A stretch of 64,000 nt of DNA from Chlamydomonas reinhardtii. Lineage: Eukaryota > Chlorophyta > Chlorophyceae > Chlamydomonadales > Chlamydomonadaceae. The stretch spans positions 4,560,671 to 4,624,670 of the forward strand of contig NC_057004.1 of the NCBI RefSeq assembly GCF_000002595.2. Reading direction: 5' to 3'. Shown piece by piece: positions 11,701 to 24,162 of this stretch. Every line of letters begins with the position of its first letter. Positions within the stretch are counted from its first letter, which is position 1. The notes under the pieces were generated by a model. The model was not told the origin of the DNA, ran no database searches, and saw only the letters and a list, made by a program, of their open reading frames with translations. Both the position numbers and the translations under genes were made by a program.

Positions 11701-14700
11701 CAGGGCCAGGGACAACTGCCGGCGGCAGGCGCGGGCGCGGAGGCGGAAGCGGCGGGGAAAGGGAAGGATGAGGCGGCCGCTGCCGCGGCGGGCAACTCGT
11801 CGCACGAGCCCAGCCGTAAGGGTGGGACCAGTCCTGGCGGCGTGGCGGGCGCGGACACGGGCGAGGCTACGCCGGCCGGCGCAGCCGCCGCGGCGGCGGC
11901 GGGCGCGCCGGTGCCGCCGGTGGCCGAGGGCGCGGCGGCGTCGGCCGCCGCGCTTGCGTCCAAGCTGCGCCAGTTCGCGGCTCAGGACCTGTTGCTCCGC
12001 TCCGCCAGCAGCGGCAGCAGCGGCGCGCTGGGCAAGCACGCGGCCACGGTGCACGCGGGCGGCGAGGCGCTGGCGGTGCTGCGGCGGGGGCAGCTGCTGG
12101 GGCTGCCGCTGGCGCAACGCCCGGGCGGCGTGGCGGGCGCGGCGGCGCCGCCGGCCAACGGCGCGGGCGCGGGCGCGGGGGCAGGCCCAGGCTCATCAAT
12201 GGCGGCAGCCGCGGCGGCGGTGCAGCAGACGGTGACACGGCGCTCGCACGACCAGGCGCGGCCGGTGCTGGGCCGCGGCAACAGCGGCATCCACATGGGA
12301 GGGGCGGGCTTGGCGCCGCCGTCCACGGCGCTGGGGCAGCCGCTGGTAGCGTCGCAGGCAGGCCCGGCCACACCCGCAGGCGGGTCGGCAGCGCGCGGCT
12401 CCGGCCAGGGCCAGGCCTCCTCGCCCTTTGCGGTCCCCACCGCTACCTGGCAGCGGCTGGGTACGTTGCAGTCCACGGGGGCCGCCGGCAGCCCCGCATT
12501 GGGGACGCTGGGCTCGGGCGCGCTCACGGCGGCGCCGGGCTCGGCGGGGGTGGCACCTGCAGGCAGCTACAAGGGCCCTGTGAAGGACGTGCCGGCCGCC
12601 ACCGCCTGGGACCTGTCGTTTATGGTGCGTACTGGCCACCGGGGTGGAGGAGGGTGCTAGGCAGGGGCGGAGGCATGCTGGCTGCTAGCTAGGCAACGAA
12701 CGACCATCGCGATGAGGGGCTTTAGGAAGGTGTACCCCGGGGCTACCTGTCTTGCAATTAACCCTGTGAACGGCTGCCCACCGCACCTGTGACCGCGACC
12801 CGCCGCACTGCCCTGCAGGCCAACCGCCTGGCTATGGAGGGCTCGGGCCACGCCCTCAACCACTACGCCTGGCTGCTCAACGTGGGCGAGCGATCCATGC
12901 ACGGCGTGCTCACGGAGCGCAGCTACCACGCCGGCCGCAACAACCCCGCAGGCGCAGCCGCCGCCGCCGCGGCGGCGGCGGCGGCAGCCGCCGCCAGCGA
13001 TGGCGCGGCCTCTGCCTCGGCAGGGCAGCCGCTGCTCTCGGGGACCAGCAGCGGGGGCGGTGGTGCTGCGCACCCGCACCCACACCCGCACCACCAGCCG
13101 GGGCACGGGGTAGCCACCTCCAATGCGGTGCTGGGGTCGCGGCACAGCGCCGGCCCGGGGGCGGTGGCGGCGGCCGCGGCGGCGGCGGTTGCGGGCTCGC
13201 CGTCGACGGGTCAGCTACTGGGCGGCCCCTTCGGCAGCGGCGTTACGGAGGGCGGCTCAGTGCGTGAGTCGGGATAGGGTCCGTCGCGTGTGGGCCATGT
13301 GCTAGCATCGCAGCCCTGGGCTTGCCCCCTGGCCCCGCCAGTCGTGTGGGTGGGTGGGTGGGTGGGTGGGTGGGTGGGTGGGTGTCACGGAAGCAGTGTC
13401 AGATAACGTACGCCGGAGCGACCTCTCCCACACCTTGCACCTGGGGCCCAAAGCAAAGTGCCTCACGTCCGTACCGCAGCATAGCAAAACCTCTGGTGTC
13501 TTGGATCCTTAGCCCACCTCCCCAACCGTGTCCATGTCACGCGGCTGCGCCGCGCCCCTGCACCGCCCTCCCCCTCAAATCCCTCCTTCCTCCTCCCCTG
13601 GGCGCAGGCGAGGGCGGCGAGTACCTGCGCATGCTGGGCCTGGTGGCGCGCCAGCGGGCCGAGCACCGCAAGGTGCAGCGCCTGTCGCTGGACACGAGCG
13701 GCCACCGCCAGAGCGCCTATGCCAACCACGTCGCCGAGAGTGCAGCCGCCGCCGGCGGGGGAGGCGGGGGCGGAAAGGCAGCGGGGGGCGGCATTTTCGA
13801 GACGCCGCAGGAGGTGGACGAGGATGCGGAGGAGGAGGAGGAGGAGGAGGAGGAGGACGAGGGGGAGCAGGAGCAGCCGGAGTCGGACGATGGGGAAGAC
13901 GAGGAAGAGGCGGAGGAGGAAGAGGAGGAGGGGGAGGAGGGCGCGGCGGGGCGCGGCGGCCGCAGGCGAGGCACGGGCACCGGCGGCCGCACCACGACGG
14001 CGCCGTCTGCTGCCACCACTGGCGCATTCTCGATGAGCCACGTCGCGTCAGGTCTGTCGTCGGCCTTTGTGACGTCGGCTTCTCTGACGCCGCCCACAGC
14101 GGCGATGCTTGCGCAGGCGGCGGCCGCGGCATCGCCGGGCATGCAGGGCGCGGCCGCCGGCGTCGCAGGTGCTGGCGCGGCAGAGCCGCGCCAGCCGCAA
14201 GCGCTGGCGATGAGCATTCCCGGCCTGGCGGAGGCGGAGGGCCTAGCGCCGGCGCCCGCCGGCGGCAGCGTCAGCGCCATCACCACACCGGCAGCGGCGG
14301 CGGCGGCGGGGCGGCCCGGGAGCGAGAGCGGTCTGTCGTTCGGCAGCTCGGGCGGCGGGCCGTGCGAAGGCGCCAGCCTCAGTGGTGATGTGCCGTTGGA
14401 GGCGCTGGCGGAGGAGGAGGCCGGCGGCGCGGGCGGCGCGGGGAGTGGCGGCGGCGCAGCCGGGGCTGGTGTGCAGCAGGTGTTGGCGTCGGGCGGCGGC
14501 CAGGGCAAGCGCAACTCGCTGTTGAAAAAGGTGCGCGCGTGGCCCGGGTGATGCACTTTGTCTGCGTTGAGCATTGTTAGGGGCTACACAGCCAACCAGG
14601 ACACCACACTGGGGGAGGCCTAACAGAATCCGTCACTCGCATTGGTTGCCGGGGTGATGCTACTGCCTGTCAACCCACCTCAATCCTCCCGCCCGCCCCC

Positions 14701-15899
14701 TCGCCTGCCTGCTACTGCCACTGCGACTGCTACTGCCTCTCCCCGCAGGTGCGCAAGGCGCTGATGAAGCCGGTGCGCTCGCTGCTCTCCAGCGACCGCG
14801 CGCCCGCCGGCCCCTTGGCCGCCGCCGCCTCCGGCGCCAGCACCCCTGCACTTGCCAAGCTGTCATCCCCCTTTGACGCCGCGTCGCGAGGCGGCGGCGG
14901 CGCCGCCGCCGCCCTCGCCGCCGCGCGCGACAGCGGTGCGCGCTCGGGGTACGCCACGCCTGGCGGCGCCGGCCTGGGCGGCGGGCCGTCGCTGGCGACG
15001 TTGTCGGTCGCGAGCGCGGTTGCTGGCGAGGAGCGGGGCCGAGGGCGAGGCGCCTACGCGGCGCTCATGCAGGGCGCGGGCGGCGGCGGCACGGGTGCCA
15101 GCACAGGCGCCAACACGCCGCAGGAGCGCAGCGCGCACGGCGGCGGCGTCAACGCCGGCGACCGCAGTGGGCACGGCAGCGATCGCAGTGGGCACGGCGG
15201 CCGCGAACGCAACTCCTCCACCCCGGCCGGCCCGCCCGGCCTCACCATCCACACCGTGAAAGCGCACAAGGAGCAGGCGGCACCTGCAGCGGCGGCTGCA
15301 GACGGTGCGGTGGCGGCGGGTGGTGCGGCGACCACGCCGGGTGGCAGCGCGAAGCCAATGGATGCGGCAGCAGCTGCATCAGCAGCGGTGCCGGCCCCGG
15401 CGGCGCAGGCTTCGACCACAAACGTGGGAGAGGTGGGCATCGCCGCCGCCGCGGCAGCGGCGGAAGCGAAGGCCAAGGCCGAGGCGAAGGCCAAGGCTCA
15501 GGCGGCAGCTGGTGCTCCGGCCGCCGCTGTGCCGGTTGCTGCGGGGGCCCTGGCGGCGCTGGCATCTGCGGCCGGTGCGGTGGCAGCGGCTGCGACTGGC
15601 GGAGCAGGTGCCGGTGGTGCTGCTGCGGGCGGCGAGGCGGGCAAGAGCGGGCGGCCGACGCTCCGCACCGCAGAGCTGGTACGTGAGCATGTGTCGGTGG
15701 CTCGACACACGGTCCGGATTAGCCATAGGTGGGAGCTACACACCACACGGGTCATAGCCAGAATGAGCCTGCATGCTGTGTGCTCAGTCGCGGCAGCTCA
15801 GTCGCGGCAGCACGCACCGCCACGTGCGCCCCCTAGCGTCAACCCCACCGCACTGCCAGGCTTGGCCGCTGACAACCGCTGCCCGCGCCCTGTCATCAC

Positions 15900-15956
<57 letters not shown>

Positions 15957-17483
15957 CTACCTCGTACCCCGCTCCCCCTCCAGGCCTCCACGCTGACGCT
16001 GCTGCTGGGCGACCCCGCCAAGGTGGCTGAGATGCAGGAGGTGATGCACCGCCTGCAGTACGACACAGCGGAGGAGCTCACGGCGGAGCAGCTCAGCGAG
16101 GGGCTGCAGTGGATGGGTGAGAGAGGCAGAGCGGGGGCGGGGGTTGTAAGCACCAACCCAAACTAAACCAAACCAAGCCAAAGTAGCGGGGGGTAGGGAG
16201 GGCCAGGGAAGGGAGGGAGGGAGGATGGATGAGGTTGGGCGCAGTTGCGCAAGGCGTCAAACAAGTGTGGTCGTCCCGCAGCCCTCCCTGCGCTTCCCTC
16301 TCCGCATTCTGCTTTCTTATATCGTGGCCTTCACCTCCCCGCCTGCCTGTTCACTTTCCCTTCATACTCCTCCTGCTTACCGTCCTCCTCCTCCTCCACC
16401 CCCGCCTCCTCCTCCTTCAGGCTACCGGCTGGAGGCCAGTGAGGTGGAGGACCTGCTGCGGCATGTGTCCCTAGGCGAGGGACTCACGGCAAGCCAGTTC
16501 ATCGCCAGCCAGGTGCGGGGGGAGGAGGAGGAGGGAGGAGAAGTGGGGGGGGGGCCGGGTGGAGGAGGCATCCAGATGGGTGAGCGTGGGGTTTGCTTTG
16601 GAGATGTCGTACAGTGCGTGTTTGGCGGGCGCAGCGCAAGCTTGAGCAGGTGCACACGGTACCGCCTTGAACCCACGGATACCTCTGCTCCCCCTCTCAC
16701 GCTCGCCCGCTCTTCCCCTCCCCTCTCCCTCCCCACCCTCCTGCCCCGGTGCCCGCAGGTGGACTGGCGCACCTTCCAGGCCAACCACCGCGCCGAGTGG
16801 ATGTCCTGCCTGCGCAAGGCCTTTGAGGAGCTGGGCGGCGGCGCGGGGCCCGGCGGCGCCCTCAGCCTGGAGGCGCTCATGGCGGCGCTGAACGAGAAGC
16901 TGCCGGAGGAGGAGGTGGGTGGCAGCAGGACGGCCGAGGGGGCGGCGTGGGTGCGGCGGCGGGGTGCGGGGTGGGGGGTGCTGTCGGACAAGCCGTGCGT
17001 GAACCCCTGGTTCCGTTTCCCGCATCGTCCTCTTTCCTGTCCCATCCGTCCCCCCCTCAATCGTTCTTGTGTTTTCATCACTCCGTTCTCCATGAATGGC
17101 TGCACACACATCCATACACACGCGTGTGCGCCTCTCTACGCACACCCCACACCCCAAACGAACGACTTCGTCTGCAGTCTTCAAACAACGGCTTTTACAA
17201 ACATCCTTGCAACCCATCTCCTGGCACCTCCCCCTCCCTCCAGGTGAACCTGGCTGTGCAGGAGAGCCTGATGGACGCGGCGGTGGAGGCGGACGCGGTG
17301 GACTTCGACGCCTTCGTCAAGCTCATGCGCTGCAACAGCTCCGACTCGCTGGCCTCGGGCGCCAGCTCCGAGATGTCGTACGACCTGTACGACCCGCGGC
17401 TCAGGGACGCCTCGCTGCACGGGCCGCACGGCGAGGGGGCGCACTACACGCCCGCGCTGGAAACCGTGCCGGACCAGGAGTAG
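8719..17483 (+). CDS. CDPK-like Ser/Thr protein kinase with long low-complexity insert
   Basis: Seventeen exons (8719-8845, 8940-9130, 9380-9430, 9675-9725, 9892-9973, 10296-10346, 10496-10562, 10767-10919, 11146-11241, 11454-12624, 12819-13263, 13608-14530, 14749-15678, 15984-16116, 16421-16512, 16759-16914, 17244-17483) total 4959 nt in phase, or 1652 residues. The kinase domain (about residues 34-310) has the loop GQGGFGSV, the lysine in YAAKSIAKR, ILHRDIKPGNFML, DFGLAVFF, MAPEQL and SDIWSAGIMAYQLLSG. The CDPK-style ending RPTAKQALAHPWL is followed by LKRTVLDMIANDLIN, like the CDPK autoinhibitory helix. About 1,100 residues rich in Ala, Gly, Ser and Glu come next. The C-terminal 200 residues resemble EF-hand lobes (TAEQLSEGLQWMGYRLEASE; VDFDAFVKLM), but the loops lack most acidic calcium ligands, as in CDPK-related kinases. 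Exon ends inside the low-complexity part are the least certain. Confidence 0.88.
13347..13384 (+). repeat. (TGGG)n tract in kinase intron
   Basis: About nine copies of TGGG on the sense strand inside the intron between exons ending at 13263 and starting at 13608. Four or more G-runs this close could fold as a G-quadruplex in the pre-mRNA. Confidence 0.85.
15912..15954 (+). repeat. (CA)n microsatellite at an intron 3' end
   Basis: Roughly 21 CA units end about 29 bp before the acceptor of the kinase exon that begins at 15984, occupying the region where a polypyrimidine tract would be. Confidence 0.9.
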
Positions 17484-19518
17484 GGAGGGGTTGGGTCAGG
17501 GGAGGGGGAGGAGGGTTACATTGATATAAATGATAAGTTAAGTGGTAGACGGTAGACAATCTTGGGGAACAGCAATCGTTACCGACGACGTCGACCAGCT
17601 CCTGGCTCGAGGGGGAGGCGGGAGGAGATGGAGGCAGGAGGAGAGGTTGCTTTTACCATTCCCATTAAGAAGGAGGAGATGGAGAGGAGGTTGATGGTGG
17701 GAGGAAGCTGGAGGGGAGGGGGTTAGTGGGGAGGGGATTGGGGAGGGATGGCATTTGGGGTTCGGGTGTTGTTGTGCGGCACGAGAGGGGAGGCGAGGTA
17801 GACAGGCAGGCAGGCGTGTGCATGGCCTGTACGCAAGGCAGCGGGACTGTGGCGGCTGCAGGGGCGTGTGCGGGGCAAAGCTTCAGAAGAAATTGAAGAC
17901 CTCTGGCGAGTGTGTGGCGGTGTGGGGCAGAGCTTACGGTATTGTGGTGGACACGGAATAAGGGGCGACCAGACCGCTGTGTGCGGCTGGGCTGCGTCAG
18001 GAGGGTTGGCGTCGGGGAGATGCCGTCAGGGCATGCCTGCATGACTGCATCAGGTTGTGTGGGCTATTGCGGTGGGCGTTGCTTGGCTGGCTGGCCTGTG
18101 TGGGTGCGCGGTGGGAGGGGAGGGTGGGGCGAACTGCTGGGGTGCACGCAGGGTGCCGTGCTAAGCTGGGCTGGTTGGGTTGCAGGATGGCGTAATGATG
18201 CACGGCACGTGCTCTAGTGCTTTAGTGCTCTAGTTGGTGAGACGCTGACTGTGCAACAGACGGTGCGTTTGTGTATGCGTGGCTGGCAGCAGCAGGCCGG
18301 ACCGGCAAAGTACGTTGCCACATACATGTTGACACTGTACATGTGTGGGTCATGGATGGCCACGCTCATGCCAGACCGTGCAATGGCACGTGTGTATAAT
18401 ACCGTATATAGGACTCGTGCACGTGTTACAGCAGTATCGGCAATATGCCCCTCGATGTACCCTCCGCGGGCTTGATCATAAGCAATCGGTCTTGGCAGTT
18501 CCTACCAGCCCCTACAACCCATTACGTATCACGCAGCTGCGCGCGTGGACAACCCCCACGCCCACACGTAATTGGCGAACTCTAGTCACACTCAGCAACA
18601 CCCACTGGGGCCCTTGACAAACGAACACGTCCGCCGGCAAGGGGGCGTGCCGGCTGTCGGGTCCACAAGCAGCATTATATCTTCGCTTCAAGGTATTCGA
18701 ACCACACAACGCCCCGCACAACACGTCAAAAGCAAAGTGGCTGTGGCCACTACGTAAGTCTCGTGCCACCCATGCAACGGCCATCCCATCCCATCCCCGG
18801 GCTACCACCTTGCCTTGTCCACAGTTCTCGCTGTTCTTCCCTCGTGCAGCCATGCATGTGATAATGTTGCAGGGGTCACCCACAATCTCCAGTTGGGTAC
18901 CGCACAAACGTTTCTTTATTTCATGCCGGGGCGCCTAACCAAGTCCTGGCTCCCACGTACCACGGGCGTTCTTGGGCGTTCATTCTCGATGCATTATCAA
19001 CAGCATCATCCCCATGTCCCCATCTGATGTGTCCCTTTCGCCCTCAAACGCTCCGCATCCCGTATCAGCGCGGAGACACATGTACGGTACACACATCCAT
19101 GTAAGCGTTTCATCAAGCACGGCCAAAGACAACCAATATACTGTATACAAAATTCATACGAGCCTCATGCGCCCTTCTGCCCTTCTGCAACGCCACAAAA
19201 AAGCATCGTCTGTCCGAAAGCGCAAGGCATCACCCTCGCGCTTGGCAGCAGCTACCGTGTGCTGTGCGCAAGCAGCAGCCATGCGACAGTCCACCTCTCC
19301 CCAGTCAGCAGGGGTGCGGTCACCACTTCTCCCCGTTCCAATAACTCCATCCTTTCTCCTCACCCCTTCCGCCTCCCTCACCGCTTCGCCTGTACCCCAC
19401 CGCCTTCCCACCACCAACCGTCTGACACGCAGTTGCCCGTCTCACAACTCCTCCGGACCTCCCGCCTGCCCCATCCCACACTCCCCACACTCCCCACACT
19501 CCCCACCGTCCCGCCGCC
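17484..19518. other. Convergent intergenic region
   Basis: About 2 kb between the 3' ends of the kinase (+) and the low-complexity gene (-). It should contain both 3' UTRs. Purine-rich GGAGGA stretches lie near 17610-17740. No gene, RNA gene or repeat was recognised. Confidence 0.5.
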
Positions 19519-20749
19519 TCACACGCCCGCCAGGTCACGTGCGCTGGGCTCCCGCAGCATCACGTCCACCAGGCCCGGCGGCAGCGGCGTGACGTAGTAG
19601 GGCGGGCCCAGAGTGGCCACCGCCGCCGCCGTCGCCACCACCGTCTCACGATAGCCGTACGGAGGTCCCTGCCGCGCTGCTACAGCCAGGTCGGTGGGCA
19701 CGGTCGGCAGCAGCATCGCCGCCGCGGACGCGGGACTCGTGGGCGTGACAGGCGCAGGCGCGTCGTCGTGGCCGGTGGTGCCGGCAGTAGCAGCCGTGGT
19801 GCTACTGTCGAGCGGCGGCAAGGCGGTCTTGATGCGCGGCAGCTTGTCGGGCGTGGGCAGCAGACAGAAGCTACTGCTGGCGCGGTCGGGGGTGGGGCTG
19901 GCGCCGCCGCTGCTACTGCCAAGACCGCAGGCGGCGCACGCCGCCGCCGGCTCGACGAGCGCGGTGGCGGAGGGCGCGGGCGTGGGCGACAGCTGTAGCC
20001 GCGCCGACGTGTCGTCATCGCCGTCATGGGGGTGTTGTGGGGTGTCATGCTCCTGCTTCTGCTGCTGAGCATCTGCGTCCTCGTCGTCCTCCTCCTGCCA
20101 AGCCCAGTCCGCGGCACCGGCGAAGCAGGACGAAGAGGAGGCCAGGGTGCGCGGCGGCGAGCTGCCCAGAGAGCTGCAGCCGCCGCCGCCGCCGCCGCTC
20201 GTGCCGCCACTGCCGCTGCCGCTGCCGAGGCTGGAGCTGTTGGTCTTGCTGGGGGCAGCGAAGGGCGGCGGGGCAGCGCCGCCGCCTGCCGCCGCCGCCG
20301 GCGCCGCAGGCGGCTGCGGCAGCAGCTGGTGGCGGTGTTGCCAAAAGTGGATCGTGGTGGGTGGCGGCGCCGCCGGACAGTCGTACACGTACGGGCGGCC
20401 AGTGGCGGGCGTGACGGCGGCGGCGGCATCAGGCGCCGTCAGGTCGTGGCCGGTGGCGGCGCCGGGCACGGCGGCGGGGGCGGCGGCGGCGGCGGCGGCG
20501 TCCTCGCTCTTGTTCATGTCGTCGTCTTGGTCAGTGCTGGTGCTACTCGGGGCGGCGGGCACGGGTGTGGGCACGAACTCTGCGGAGGTGGCGTTGAGCT
20601 GCAGGCTGAAGCCGGGGGGCACACGGCCGAGGAAGTCAGCGGCGGGCAGGTCACCGCCGCCAGGGGTAATGGTGGTTGTGGCGGCGGCGGTTGGGTCGGT
20701 GTGGTAGACGTCGTCGTGGATGAGGGCGGCGGCCGACAGGCGGGTGGCG

Positions 20750-20785
<36 letters not shown>

Positions 20786-23131
20786 AGGTAGGCGCGGGCC
20801 GGCGGCTGGGCGGCGGCGTTGATCTCTGTGTGGATGGGTGCGCGTGTACACCAAGCGGAGGGGAGGGAGGGAGGGGCGGGAGAGTGTGATGTACGTCAGG
20901 GAGGGGAGGAGATGCAGGGAGGCGAGGAGATGCAGGGAGGGACCTTACCGCCCGCCGGACCTGTTGCGTGGGTATGTGCATGCGCGCGCGCCTGTTCCGT
21001 TTGCCCTTGACACACACCTCCATACACGCATTCACACACACACACACACACACACGCACACACACACACACACACGCACACACACACACACACACACATA
21101 CACACGCACACAGTCTTACACACCCACCCGGTCCGGATGCAAGTCCCTGCGTCACTCCTCAACCAGCCCAAGAGAGTGGGCCACACCCCTACACACCCCT
21201 ACACACCCCTACACACCCCTACACACCCCTACACACCCAGGGGGCGGGCCCACACCACGCCGCGCCGCGCACCCGTCATGGCTCCATCCAGGGCGCAGGA
21301 GGCCGCCACCAGCGCCGCGTCCCTGGCAGCTGCAGTAGCCGCGTCGTCGCCGCCCCTGCTACTGCCGCTGCTACTGCCGCTGCCACTGCCGCTGCTGCTA
21401 CTGCCACGCGTCACCGCCTGTTGTTGCTGCTGCTGCCGCGCCAGGGCGCCTGCGGCGGCCATCGCGGCGGCCAGAAGCTGCTTGGGGCTGGCGCCAAGGT
21501 TTGGGTTGGGGCTGGCGCCGGGCCGGGGCGGCTGCACACGGCCTGGGGAGGGCGCACGGCCGGCGCAGCCGATGGGGGGTGGGGCGTGGAAGGCGAGATT
21601 TGGGATGAGGGAAGGCCGCGGGCAACGACAAGGACAAAGTTTCAGGCACCGATCAAGCATGTCCTTCCTACCCCCACCTCCCCACACCTGCCCACCTTTC
21701 CAACCTCCCCATCCCTCTACCCAACATCCTTGCCTCCTCTCAAACCCAACCACAGCCCTCCCGTTGTACTCATCCTCACCCACCTGTGTGCGGCCGCAGC
21801 TCCACCTCGCCGCCCTCCACCTCCCCGCCGCCGCCGCCACCAGCAGCAGCAGCGCGCGGCGCCGACACGTCACCACCCCCGACACTGACACTGACAGGCG
21901 GCGGGGCGTCAGCCGCAGCCGCTTCAACCCCTACCATCCGGAATGCGCCGGCCAGCTGGCCCGCCGCCCGCGCCAGCGACAGAGCCACACCACTGCGGCT
22001 GCTGCTACTGCTACTGCCGCTGCCGCCGCCGCCGCCACTGCTGCGGCTTCCGCCGCCACCGTCACCACCGCCGTCGGCGGCTCCGCCACCACCGCCGCCG
22101 CCAAAGAGCGCAGCGGCAAGCTCGGACATGCGCGCGGCGGCGGCGCGGGCAGCGGCGGCCAGACTGGCGCCGCCGCCGTCGCTGCTACTGGTGGTGGTGG
22201 GGCTACTGCTTCCGCTGGTGCTGGTGGTGCTGGTGGCGGCGGCGCTGGCGGCAGGGTAGGTCGCGCCGCTGCCGCCGCAGTCGCCCGCTGTGCTGAGGAA
22301 GGCAGCGCGTCGGCGGGCGGCGTCGGCGTCGGTGGCGTCAGTGGCGGCGAGGGGGCCGGTGGGAACATAGGGGTCGGGTTCCTGAGGGCAGGGGGGAGGG
22401 GCGGGGCGGGGCGGAGGTTTCGCAGGTGCACAACAGGTCGAGTGAGGCCATCATGCAGGCCAAGTGCCACTCAACCACCCCCGCAGGACAGCAGTACCGC
22501 CCAAGGTCGGTTGTGGACTCACGGCCCTAACCGCCATGCATTGCCCTGGCGCCCATCCATTTTATCACCCTACTGTGTGAGTGCCGTTACTTTCCCGCCC
22601 CTGCTCATGCATGCGGGCAGCGCTGCCCCTCCCTCCGCAGCACCGCCACACCTGGTCACCCGTGCTGCCATCTGCTGCTTCCGCGCCGTCTGCTCCTCCG
22701 GCGCCCGCGCCCGCGCCAGCGCCCTGGCGCAGCTGCTCAGCGGTGCCCTCGTACTGCAGCCGCCGCCGCCCGCATGTTGCTGCTGACAGTGCGGCGTCCA
22801 CGTCGCTGCCAGCACCCACGTCGTCGCCAGCAGCAATGCCGCTGCCGCCGCTTGCGCCCTTGCCGCCGCTGGCGCCGCCGCTCTGGCCGCCGCCGCCGCT
22901 GCTGCTGCTGCCACTGTTGCAGATATCGCTGTTGATCTTCATTGCGGCCATCTGGAGCCTGAGCCGCTCCCCGGCCGACGACGTCGCCGAGTCAGACATC
23001 ACACAAGGACGACCCTGCTGCTTCTGTTGCAGCCACTGCTGCTGCGGTGGGGCCATTTGCTGCTGCTGCGGCGGCTTTTCCTGGTCGTTGAAACGGACAA
23101 GGTCGTCTGACTTGCGCTCCCAGTGCGGCAT
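19519..23131 (-). CDS. Unrecognised 884-residue low-complexity protein
   Basis: Four exons on the minus strand (23131-22652, 22381-21784, 21542-21273, 20825-19519) join with perfect phase to 885 codons, the main support for the model. I do not recognise the family. The N-terminus MPHWERKSDDLVRFNDQEK is the only complex, charged segment. It is followed by Gln-rich, then Gly/Ser/Ala-rich stretches, a polyproline run just after the fourth exon begins, an acidic patch near WQEEDDEDADAQ, and a more ordered C-terminus (PPYYVTPLPPGLVDVMLREP). No membrane segment or signal peptide is obvious. Such proteins in volvocine algae are often regulatory or scaffold-like, but nothing here proves a function. 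The third intron contains (TG)n and a decamer minisatellite. Confidence 0.65.
21033..21110 (+). repeat. (CA)n microsatellite in intron 3 of the low-complexity gene
   Basis: An interrupted CA/CG run of almost 80 bp. On the sense strand of the minus-strand gene it reads as (TG)n, about 200 bp upstream of the final acceptor at 20826. Confidence 0.85.
21183..21238 (+). repeat. Decamer minisatellite (ACACACCCCT)n
   Basis: Between five and six tandem copies of a 10-bp unit in the same intron as the neighbouring (CA)n tract, just inside the donor side of the intron. Confidence 0.9.
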
Positions 23132-24162
23132 CTCAAACGACGCGGCGCTCTGAGCGCGTGGGGGGAGCGTGCGTGAGAAGCGAGGAGCGCGGGAAGCACG
23201 CCGGCCTGCTTAGAGTGCTAGCGCTCGTAGCGATGGCAGCGTGTGCGCAGCAGGGGTCGCTGAGGTTCGCGCGCGTGTTCCCCTCGAGGAGGTCACGCAG
23301 TGCTCTGCGAGGCGAGTTATTCAAGTTACTTTGTTGAGGTTCGGGATCACGCACGCATCAAAGGAGTGCTGATAGGTTCAGAAGCGGGATGTAGTTGTTT
23401 TGGTCTGTCGTGACCGACCTGCGAATAAAAATCCTTGCAAGAATCCCGCGCATGGCGCCTGTGACTCAGGGGGGGGCGTCGGGCGCCCCGGTGACGCGGC
23501 GCACCCTTCTTCTTTGCCCGCTATCTTGCTGCTCAGTGCCAAGGACCAGTGGTGTGTTCCATAAGGGCATTCACGCTCAGCTCCACATAGGCCAGGGGCC
23601 CAGGAGCGGTTGCCAGGTCACAGTCTGACACAGCGCCGGCGTCATCGGGGCATGCATGGGTCACCGCGGGCCTCCTCCGCGCCCCACTCGCCGCGCTGCC
23701 ACCCGCCCACAGCGGCCCCCTGCGCCAACTAACCTCGAGCGCACCATTAGCGGAGATGACAGCACCGGAGACATTAGGCATACATTGGCTTCTGCTACGT
23801 GCTGCTCTTGGGCAGCGGCGGCCGTTGGCAGTAGCAGCGCCGCCGGCTTTTGCAGCGGCGGCGGTGCCGTGCACCCACCCCACACGCCGGTTGGGACCGA
23901 CCGCTACAGTCTGACATGCAATGCAATGCAGTGCAATGCAAAGCGGGACTTCGCAGCAATGCATGGCGGCGTCATGGATGGCGGAACGTTTGTATCATGC
24001 ATGGGGTGCGGGTCATCCCGACCCCGCGGCCCACGGAAACGCACGGCTGGACCTTACATGCACTTCCCACATACAGCCATTCGCCTCCCTGCCAGTGCCT
24101 GCCATCAACACAAGACACAGCACCCGTAGCACCGCCAACTAGCACTCGCTAAAGCAAACAAA
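23132..24162. other. Shared upstream region of two divergent genes
   Basis: About 1 kb between the start codons of the low-complexity gene (-) and the 68-residue gene (+). It includes a short run of ATGCA-type direct repeats near 23912-23965 (ATGCAATGCAATGCAGTGCA). No coding exon could be supported. Confidence 0.45.

Noticed and set aside
11161-12117. 318-codon minus-strand open frame opposite the kinase
   Set aside because: Arg/Ala-rich shadow of the GC-rich kinase exon 10; the plus strand has kinase homology and correct phase.
13717-14574. 285-codon minus-strand open frame opposite the kinase
   Set aside because: Low-complexity mirror of exon 12. No start context, splice sites or domain.
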